From: Clostridiales bacterium
Lineage (GTDB): Bacteria; Bacillota_A; Clostridia; Oscillospirales; Oscillospiraceae
Direction: 5' to 3'
Assembly: GCA_019410105.1 (NCBI GenBank)
Contig: DXTB01000034.1
Coordinates: 1-11,366, forward strand
Length of the DNA stretch: 11,366 bases
Shown here: positions 6,242 to 11,366 of the stretch, in pieces
Layout: every line of letters begins with the position of its first letter
Numbering within the stretch: the first letter of the stretch is position 1
The notes under the pieces: model-generated
Told to the model about the DNA's origin: nothing
Database searches by the model: none
What the model saw: the letters and a program-made list of their open reading frames with translations, nothing else
Translations under genes and position numbers: made by a program

Positions 6242-7006
6242 ATGTCCATGACCGAAAAACTGGCCTACATCAAGAAGCTGCGCCACTTGACCACGGAGGA
6301 GATCGCACAGCAGTCAGGCGTTCCGCTGGGGACTCTGAACAAAATCTTTTCCGGTCAAACCAAAAATCCAGCCGTCGGGCCTGTGGACAAGATCACTCAG
6401 GTCCTGCGCATTCCCATACACTACCTTTTAGATGACGAGCTTCCGATTGAATACCATGTCAGCACCTCCACGGACGATGGGATTTTACTGCTCTCCTCAG
6501 AGGAAATTCAATTTCTCATGAAATACCGGGATCTGGAGCCTCACAGCAAGCGGGCGGTGGATACCATGACCGAACTTCTCAATATGCCGCCTGGCCGGTT
6601 GGCAGGAAATCTGCCGGTCAAGCGGACCTTTTGCTATGTAACCGCTCCTCCCGGGGACTCCAACCCATTGGGTGACTCCTTTTTTCTGCGGCCTGTACTG
6701 ATCCCCGAGACAGATGCCGCCGCCCGTGAGGCAGACTTTGCCGTTCTGCTCACCAACGGCAGTATGGAGCCGCTCTACTCCGCCGGAACCATTCTGCTCT
6801 GCAAAAGGGAGCATGCCTCCCGCCAGGAATATGGCCTGTTTCTTCTCAATCAGGAGGCGTTCATTCGCCGCCTGTACTATAAACGGGGCATCACCAAACT
6901 GGTCGCCCCTAATCTGAACTTCAAAGACATTATCATCCATGAGAACGACTCTCTGAAGTGTATCGGTACGATCACTGGCATCGCACACGGATGCCGGTGG
7001 GAATAG
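6242..7006 (+). CDS. HTH (XRE/cI-like) regulator with degenerate LexA/S24-type C-terminal domain
   Basis: The product has 254 residues in two domains. The N-terminal 65 residues form a Cro/cI-type HTH (LTTEEIAQQSGVPLGTLNKI, then FSGQTKNPAVGPVDKITQVL). A helical linker (SSEEIQFLMKYRDLEPHSKR) leads to a C-terminal S24/LexA-like domain with NGSMEPLYSAGTILL (Ser174) and FIRRLYYKRG, then LVAPNLNF. Ser174 fits the catalytic serine. The dyad lysine of the usual (V/I)KRL motif is Arg209 here, and the Asp after the SMxPxxxxG motif is Thr. RecA-stimulated self-cleavage is therefore doubtful. The ATG at 6242 is chosen because AGGAGG (6228-6233) lies 8 bases upstream; an ATG at 6248 is too far and the one at 6218 lacks a Shine-Dalgarno. 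No phage genes are nearby. It may act on the repeats just upstream (inference). Confidence 0.85.
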   Translation: MSMTEKLAYIKKLRHLTTEEIAQQSGVPLGTLNKIFSGQTKNPAVGPVDKITQVLRIPIHYLLDDELPIEYHVSTSTDDGILLLSSEEIQFLMKYRDLEPHSKRAVDTMTELLNMPPGRLAGNLPVKRTFCYVTAPPGDSNPLGDSFFLRPVLIPETDAAAREADFAVLLTNGSMEPLYSAGTILLCKREHASRQEYGLFLLNQEAFIRRLYYKRGITKLVAPNLNFKDIIIHENDSLKCIGTITGIAHGCRWE

Positions 7007-7007
7007 C

Positions 7008-7049
7008 CGGGTCCACAGCCCGATTCGGGCTGTGGACCCGTTCTGTTTA
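7008..7049 (+). terminator. Intrinsic terminator of the S24-like regulator gene
   Basis: A perfect 15-bp stem pairs 7008-7022 with 7026-7040 (CGGGTCCACAGCCCG and its complement) around an ATT loop. TTCTGTTTA follows. It starts two bases after the stop codon. Confidence 0.9.
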
Positions 7050-7093
7050 CGCCCATTTTCTGAGCCCGTCTCTCAAAATTTACATTTTAACTC

Positions 7094-7121
7094 TTGACAC
7101 TTTCGCTGCGTCGGCTACTAT
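7094..7121 (+). promoter_or_regulatory. Promoter of the aryl-sulfate sulfotransferase gene
   Basis: A perfect -35 TTGACA (7094-7099), a 16-base spacer, and -10 TACTAT (7116-7121, 4 of 6). The predicted start near 7128 lies downstream of the ATG at 7122, which argues for the later start codon at 7167. Confidence 0.6.
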
Positions 7122-7137
7122 ATGGAAGGAGGAAGCT

Positions 7138-7152
7138 ATGGACTTTACATAA
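7138..7152 (+). other. Possible four-codon leader minicistron (MDFT)
   Basis: The best Shine-Dalgarno of the region, AAGGAGG (7126-7132), stands 5 bases before an ATG at 7138 that reads Met-Asp-Phe-Thr-stop. Its TAA overlaps the AAGGGG in front of the sulfotransferase ATG at 7167. This may be a leader peptide that couples ribosomes to the next start, or it may be chance. Confidence 0.3.
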
Positions 7153-7166
7153 GGGGATGTCGTGCG

Positions 7167-8930
7167 ATGAATAAGAAAAAGTGGATCAAACGCCTGCTGA
7201 TCACCTTGGCCGTTCTGCTCTGCGGCTTTGCCATTTTTGAAATCATCGTCCATGTGCTGATGGACTCTGAGATGAGCAGCCGGGACGATTGGAACATCCA
7301 GTTGGGAGAGCGTATGTATGCCAGTGAGGAGCGGGGCGTTTCCCTCTACTCCGCCCCCTGCGAGGCCAGCATTCCCGTCTCCCGGATGGTGCCGGATGAG
7401 TATGAGGAGGACGGCTTCACCTACTACGACGAGTCGGTTCAGCACCGGCTGGGGCAGGAGCTGATGGAACTGGTACAGCAACAGGGGAACGCCGCCATCG
7501 ACGCGCCGCTGGCCCTCCTAAATCCTTTTGGAACCGGGAGCAACGGGCTCCTCCTCGCCTTCCAGACGGACCGGAAAAGCGAAATCCGCTATACCATCCA
7601 CACCACCAGCGCAGAATTGCCTGACTATACCGCAACAGCGCAGGGCTTGGGGGACAAGCAGTTCAGCAGGAAGCACTGCTTCCTGCTGGTGGGTCTCGTC
7701 CCGGGCGAGACCCAGGAGGTGACACTGGAGGCCATAGGCGAGTGGGGCAAGGTACAGGAGCGCGCCACCTTCACCATTGAGATGCCCCCCTCCAGCTCCG
7801 GCTATGACAGCCGGCTTACATACACCGACGGGGACAGCGCCGCCGCACTGAGCAACGGCCTCTTCTACGCCACCGGACTGGGCGATTATTACGGCTACAC
7901 CTTCTTCTTTGATAACTCCGGCGTGCTGCGCTATGAGATGGTACTGGAGGGCTTCCACTCCGACCGTTTCCTCTACACCGACATGGGACTCTACACCTGC
8001 GTCAGCAGCCGAAAAATCGCGCTGTTGACCCCCATTGGTCAGGCTATCCGCATCTATGACCTGGGCCAGTATGAGCTGCACCACGACATCAACTGGGGGC
8101 CGGACGGCACCATTCTGGCCCTGGTCAACGACACGGAACAAGACACCGTGATGGATGTGGTTGTCGAGTTGGACCCCGAAACCGGCGCTGTTACCGAGCT
8201 CGTGGATTTCTCCACGCTGATGGACGGCTATTACGGCGCCATGACCCATCCCGTTCCCCTCACCGGCTCCTCCTTCTGGCAGGCCGGCGAGGACGACTGG
8301 CTCCACCTCAACTCCGTTCAATACAGGCAGGCGGACGACAGCATCCTGGTCAGCTCCCGGGAGACCTCCACCATTGTGCAGGTATCCGGCGTCCACAGCA
8401 CACCAACCCTCACCGCCCTGATCGGCGATCCCGCGTTCTGGGCGGGGACGGAGTATGAGTCGCTCTCCTATCAGCCCCAAGGGGATTTTGTCCCCCAGTA
8501 CGGCCAGCATGACGTGGAGCTGGTGGAGGATGACAGCCTGCCGGAGGGACAATACCTTCTGCGCATGTACGACAACAACTATTGGAGTCTGAGCACCCGG
8601 GACGACTACGAGCCTGAGCTGCCCGACAGTGTTGGAACCAGCCTCACAGGTGGGTCTGGAATCCACTCCTATGTGACCTATTATCTGGTGGACTCCAACG
8701 CCAAAACCTTCTCTTTGGCCAAGCAGTTTCCCGTCACCTATTCCAGCATCGTTTCAAACGCCCAGTCCTTTGACGGCAATTATGTGGTCAACAGCGGTGT
8801 GGCCCATGAATTCGGCGAGTATGACAGCGAAGGCAACCTGATCCGCGCCTTCTCCTACGACTGTATGATGAATGGCTACCGTGTCATGAAGGGTGACTTC
8901 GAGGGCTTTTGGTTCCGGGAGGCGTCATAA
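7167..8930 (+). CDS. Membrane-anchored aryl-sulfate sulfotransferase (ASST family)
   Basis: The product has 587 residues. Residues 6-31 form a basic-flanked membrane anchor without an obvious cleavage site, so the rest should lie outside the membrane. Residues about 110-207 look like the Ig-like Arylsulfotran_N domain (LLNPFGTGSNGLLLAFQTD). The remainder is the ASST beta-propeller. Likely active-site residues are His305/306 (HHDINWGPDG), His380 (DDWLHLNSVQY), Arg398 (ILVSSRETST) and His448 (GQHD). The His380-Arg398 spacing of 18 equals that of His356-Arg374 in E. coli AssT. The family moves sulfate from a phenolic sulfate donor to a phenol through a sulfo-histidine, without PAPS. No dsbL/dsbI-type partners are next to it. 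The start at 7167 has AAGGGG ten bases upstream; the in-frame ATG at 7122 has no Shine-Dalgarno and lies at the predicted -10. Confidence 0.88.
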   Translation: MNKKKWIKRLLITLAVLLCGFAIFEIIVHVLMDSEMSSRDDWNIQLGERMYASEERGVSLYSAPCEASIPVSRMVPDEYEEDGFTYYDESVQHRLGQELMELVQQQGNAAIDAPLALLNPFGTGSNGLLLAFQTDRKSEIRYTIHTTSAELPDYTATAQGLGDKQFSRKHCFLLVGLVPGETQEVTLEAIGEWGKVQERATFTIEMPPSSSGYDSRLTYTDGDSAAALSNGLFYATGLGDYYGYTFFFDNSGVLRYEMVLEGFHSDRFLYTDMGLYTCVSSRKIALLTPIGQAIRIYDLGQYELHHDINWGPDGTILALVNDTEQDTVMDVVVELDPETGAVTELVDFSTLMDGYYGAMTHPVPLTGSSFWQAGEDDWLHLNSVQYRQADDSILVSSRETSTIVQVSGVHSTPTLTALIGDPAFWAGTEYESLSYQPQGDFVPQYGQHDVELVEDDSLPEGQYLLRMYDNNYWSLSTRDDYEPELPDSVGTSLTGGSGIHSYVTYYLVDSNAKTFSLAKQFPVTYSSIVSNAQSFDGNYVVNSGVAHEFGEYDSEGNLIRAFSYDCMMNGYRVMKGDFEGFWFREAS

Positions 8931-8945
8931 ACAGGCAACAGACAA

Positions 8946-8986
8946 GGGAGCGCCGCAGATTATTCTGCGGCGCTCCCCGTTTTTTG
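8946..8986. terminator. Intrinsic terminator between convergent ASST and tepA genes
   Basis: A 14-bp perfect stem pairs 8946-8959 (GGGAGCGCCGCAGA) with 8964-8977, loop TTAT, followed by CGTTTTTTG. It ends the + strand sulfotransferase transcript. One arm also encodes the last residues of the convergent tepA, so it can fold in that transcript too (followed there by TTGTCTGTT). Confidence 0.9.
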
Positions 8987-9676
8987 CTCATCCATCATCT
9001 GGTGCAGGCAGGCCAGCGCGTCGGACAGGCCGCCGATTTCGTCAATCAGTCCCAGGCGCACCGCCTCCTCCCCGTAGATCACGCTGCCAACATCCGCGGC
9101 CAGCTCCCCGGTTTGGAGCATCAGCCGGGTGAAGTCCTCCCGTTTTACACGGCTGTTCCGGGTGACAAACTGAATAATCCGCTCCTGGATGCGCGCAAAG
9201 TAGTCGAAGGTCTGGGATACCGCGATCACCAGGCCGTTCAGCCGCACCGGGTGGATGGTCATGGCCGCCGACGGGGCGATAAAGGACCTCTTGGCCGACA
9301 CCGCCAGAGGCACGCCGATGGAGTGCCCGCCCCCCAGCACCAGGGAGACGGTGGGCTTGGACATGGAGGCGATCAGCTCGGCGATACCCAGGCCCGCCTC
9401 GATGTCGCCCCCCACGGTGTTGAGCAGCACCAGCAGGCCGTCCACCTCGTCGCTCTCCTCAATGGCCGCCAGCAGGGGCATGACGTGCTCATATTTGGTG
9501 GTCTTGGCCGAGGAGGGCAGAACCTGGTGGCCCTCGATCTGTCCTACAATGGTCAGGGTGTGGATGGTCCCCCGCTCCGTCCGGATGGTGGAGGAGCCCA
9601 TATCCACGATCTGCTGCTGGCGCTGGTCGCCGCCCTCCTCGCTTCCGGTCTCCGCAGTCTGCTTCGTCTCATCCAT
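8960..9676 (-). CDS. tepA: TepA-type ClpP-fold serine protease
   Basis: The product has 238 residues and no membrane segment. After a charged, Gln/Glu-rich N-terminus of about 25 residues comes the ClpP/crotonase fold: LLVLLNTVGGDIEAGLGIAE, then SLVLGGGHSIGVPLAVSAKR with the nucleophile serine (Ser119 from this start), MTIHPVRLNG with the histidine (His142), and LAADVGSVIYGEEAVRLGLI with a probable acidic residue (Asp195). GGGHSIGVPLA and MTIHPVR separate TepA from housekeeping ClpP. TepA is conserved in endospore formers and, as I recall, is linked to degradation of small acid-soluble spore proteins. Two in-frame ATGs exist. The one at 9676 is chosen because GGGAGGG then stands 7 bases away, while for the ATG at 9682 it is only 1-2 bases away. 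The promoter upstream resembles sigma-G. Confidence 0.88.
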   Translation of the reverse strand: MDETKQTAETGSEEGGDQRQQQIVDMGSSTIRTERGTIHTLTIVGQIEGHQVLPSSAKTTKYEHVMPLLAAIEESDEVDGLLVLLNTVGGDIEAGLGIAELIASMSKPTVSLVLGGGHSIGVPLAVSAKRSFIAPSAAMTIHPVRLNGLVIAVSQTFDYFARIQERIIQFVTRNSRVKREDFTRLMLQTGELAADVGSVIYGEEAVRLGLIDEIGGLSDALACLHQMMDEQKTGSAAE

Positions 9677-9707
9677 GCCCATACCCTCCCAAAATGTCGT
9701 TTGGATT

Positions 9708-9738
9708 CAGTATGAGCCGGCGGGGGCAATTTTATGCA
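9708..9738 (-). promoter_or_regulatory. Sigma-G-like (forespore) promoter of tepA
   Basis: On the - strand: TGCATA (9733-9738), an 18-base spacer, then CATACTG (9708-9714). The Bacillus subtilis sigma-G consensus is about TGHATR, 17-18 bases, CATWHTA. The -35 matches fully and the -10 at 6 of 7. No good sigma-A promoter is seen in the 72-base gap between the DUF4179 gene and tepA. Confidence 0.6.
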
Positions 9739-9754
9739 ACCGCCGCAGCGCGCC

Positions 9755-11164
9755 TTACTCCGGAAGCCGGTCCAGCCAGCACCCCGGCCCAGCGGTGCCG
9801 TCCTGGTTCATCGGCAGATAGCGCTGGCCGATCGCGATACCTGTTACCTCCCTCGGATCGATGGCTCTCGGGAAATACCATACGATATCCTCACCCCAGC
9901 GGCCCTTGTTTCCAGGAGCGTAATAGGTCAGGGTGTCCTCCTCCGTGAAAAAGACTGTCCTGCGGTCGCAGTTTCCGTTATATGGGATCACCATGGTACT
10001 GCCGTCCGTCAAATAGACGGTAAGTGGAAACCCATTGCAGGTGGGGTAGTCCGAATCTTCAAATTGAGCGTGTGTCTTTAGGCTGGTAGCCGTCAGGGTG
10101 ATCTCCCGTATCACCTGCCTGTTTAGCTTCTCCTCCAGCTCAATCGTGCGCTCCTGCAGCAGCTCCAGCGGGAAGCTCAGGGTCCACTCCCCCTCAATGG
10201 GCTGCCCCATGGTCAGCTCGCCCCATATGTGGTCAATGCGGAACTGGCCGAAATGCTCCGCCGTCAGCGTACGGAACCGGATATCGTAGTACGATATTCC
10301 TTCCCACTGGAATGTGGTGTGGATCTCCCCAATGGCGCCCACCTCCCACTCCACCTGCGGCATACCCGTCTGCAGGTAGCCGTATTCCCCGCCGACGCCG
10401 TCCGCCAGCCGGAGTTGAATGTGAAAGGCCCCGTCCTGGTCAAACCCCATGGAGGACAGGCTGCACAGCTCCGTGCCCAATTCCGCCGGCGTCTGGCCGG
10501 GGACCAGCACTGTTCTGGTTTCCTCCCGTCTCTCTCCCGATATGTACTTCTCTGTCGCTACGGTCAGGGTATCCAGCCGCTCTCCAGTCAGAAGTTCCCA
10601 CGGAAGAGGTGCGAAAAATGGCTCCACTGCGGGGAGAACGCGGGAGAATTCTACTGTATACACATCCCCCGTCTGCATCTGGCACGGAGCGATATCGTCC
10701 AGCGCGAGGGCAAACAGTACCGTATCGGCTTCCGCGTCGTAGGCAATACAGGGATCGCGGTAGGATTCCAGGGCAGCACTTTCGTGCAGCCGCTCCCCCA
10801 CCAGATCCTCCGCCTCCAGGTATGCAGTGCCCCCATTCTTATCCGCCAAAACCCGCACTACCCGCAGCTCGATGCCCTGGTCCGTAGCCGACACCCCCTC
10901 TACCTCCTGAGCGTAGGGTTCAAAGCTGCCGAGGAATTGGATCAGCGTTTCCCGTAGAGGGGGTGAGACTGCGACGGCGGTCACGGCCAGAGCGGCGCAG
11001 ATAGCCGCCGCCATAAGGCCGGTACGCAGCGGACGGCGGCGGTTTTCTCTCTCCGTCATGCGCCCCGCCGCGGCCAAAATTGCCTCCCACCGCTCCGTAC
11101 TCAGGTGAAGCTCCGAGAGCGCCGTCTCCAGCTCGGCGTGCATGCTCTGCTTATTCCTGCTCAT
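9755..11164 (-). CDS. DUF4179-type membrane protein, probable anti-sigma factor
   Basis: The product has 469 residues. The first 45 are charged and helical (ELETALSELHLSTERWEAIL), and should be cytoplasmic. One membrane helix follows at about 48-66 (LRTGLMAAAICAALAVTAVA). Then comes SPPLRETLIQFLGSFEPYAQ and a roughly 390-residue extracytoplasmic part rich in beta strands. This layout matches the DUF4179 proteins encoded right after ECF sigma factors in Firmicutes, which are generally taken as anti-sigma factors or sensors. The ATG overlaps the sigma gene by 14 bases (11151-11164), with AAGGGG about 8 bases upstream, so translation is probably coupled. The ligand of the outer domain is unknown. 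No clear terminator follows the stop. I saw no zinc-binding HxxxCxxC motif in the N-terminal domain. Confidence 0.8.
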   Translation of the reverse strand: MSRNKQSMHAELETALSELHLSTERWEAILAAAGRMTERENRRRPLRTGLMAAAICAALAVTAVAVSPPLRETLIQFLGSFEPYAQEVEGVSATDQGIELRVVRVLADKNGGTAYLEAEDLVGERLHESAALESYRDPCIAYDAEADTVLFALALDDIAPCQMQTGDVYTVEFSRVLPAVEPFFAPLPWELLTGERLDTLTVATEKYISGERREETRTVLVPGQTPAELGTELCSLSSMGFDQDGAFHIQLRLADGVGGEYGYLQTGMPQVEWEVGAIGEIHTTFQWEGISYYDIRFRTLTAEHFGQFRIDHIWGELTMGQPIEGEWTLSFPLELLQERTIELEEKLNRQVIREITLTATSLKTHAQFEDSDYPTCNGFPLTVYLTDGSTMVIPYNGNCDRRTVFFTEEDTLTYYAPGNKGRWGEDIVWYFPRAIDPREVTGIAIGQRYLPMNQDGTAGPGCWLDRLPE

Positions 11165-11366
11165 AGTACCACCCCTTCAGACGTTCCTTCAGCAGTCCCC
11201 GGGCCCGTGAGAGCCGTACCGTCACGGTGGAGACCGGAACGTGCAGCCTCTGGGCGATCTCCCAGGCCTTCCACTCCTGGTAATAGTAAAGGATGATCAC
11301 TTCCCGGTATTTTGGCGGGAGGGCCTGTATGGCCCGTACCAGGGTGTCGTCCGGCGGTTCCGGTCC
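11151..11366 (-). CDS. ECF-type RNA polymerase sigma factor, C-terminal part (region 4)
   Basis: Only the last 71 codons before the stop lie in the window; the gene continues past the right edge. The translation includes ALPPKYREVIILYYYQEWKA, WEIAQRLHVPVSTVTVRLSR and ARGLLKERLKGWYYEQE. This is sigma-70 region 4, the helix-turn-helix that reads the -35 element. The size and the missing linker after region 4 fit an ECF sigma factor. The stop TAA (11151-11153) lies inside the start of the DUF4179 gene, with a 14-base overlap. The pair is most likely an operon in which the membrane protein holds the sigma factor inactive (inference). The promoter and regions 2 and 3 lie outside the window. Confidence 0.88.
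   Translation of the reverse strand, partial: GPEPPDDTLVRAIQALPPKYREVIILYYYQEWKAWEIAQRLHVPVSTVTVRLSRARGLLKERLKGWYYEQE

Noticed and set aside
7518..8666. A 382-codon open frame on the - strand
   Set aside because: It is antisense to the sulfotransferase gene, and the translation shows no family features.
1..11366. Prophage, integrative element or defence island
   Set aside because: Apart from the cI/LexA-like regulator there is no integrase, transposase, terminase, toxin-antitoxin pair, CRISPR repeat or attachment-site repeat visible.

Overview
The window looks like chromosomal DNA of a GC-rich, spore-forming Firmicute, most likely a gut Oscillospiraceae relative (Flavonifractor/Lawsonibacter/Pseudoflavonifractor type). 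This is an inference from gene content: a TepA-type protease, a radical SAM/DUF2344 pair, an ECF sigma factor with a DUF4179 partner, a bacterial aryl-sulfate sulfotransferase, purine-rich Shine-Dalgarno sequences and sigma-A-like promoters. No rRNA, tRNA, CRISPR array, transposase or phage structural gene was seen.

Left part (1-1880, + strand): the 3' part of a LuxR-type HTH/DUF2087 regulator is followed after 3 bases by a GTG-started MFS transporter. A long bidirectional terminator closes this unit. Next (1888-4381, - strand) comes a two-gene operon: a B12-binding/radical SAM protein (TIGR03960 type) overlapping a DUF2344 protein by 14 bases. It is driven by a near-consensus sigma-A promoter. 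The ribosomal-protein neighbours that often accompany this pair are absent here.

Middle (4498-6241): an SLC13/ArsB-type permease is read leftward, with its own promoter and an attenuator-like hairpin in the leader. Upstream of it is a 68-residue DUF6514-like small protein on the same strand. A 264-base divergent intergenic region then separates this from the rightward genes. It holds alternating ATCCGGT/ACCGGAT repeats and a leftward promoter candidate.

Right part (6242-11366): a rightward HTH plus LexA/S24-fold regulator lacks the usual catalytic lysine. A membrane-anchored aryl-sulfate sulfotransferase follows with its own promoter. Convergent to it is tepA, read leftward and preceded by a sequence that fits a forespore sigma-G promoter. 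Last comes an ECF sigma factor (only region 4 in the window) overlapping a DUF4179 membrane protein, a typical sigma/anti-sigma-like pair.

Most genes are separated by clear intrinsic terminators, so this is a mosaic of short independent units rather than one pathway. I see no convincing multi-gene novel system. The most interesting signals are regulatory: the sigma-G-like promoter of tepA, the repeat cluster upstream of the S24-like regulator, and the leader structure of the permease.
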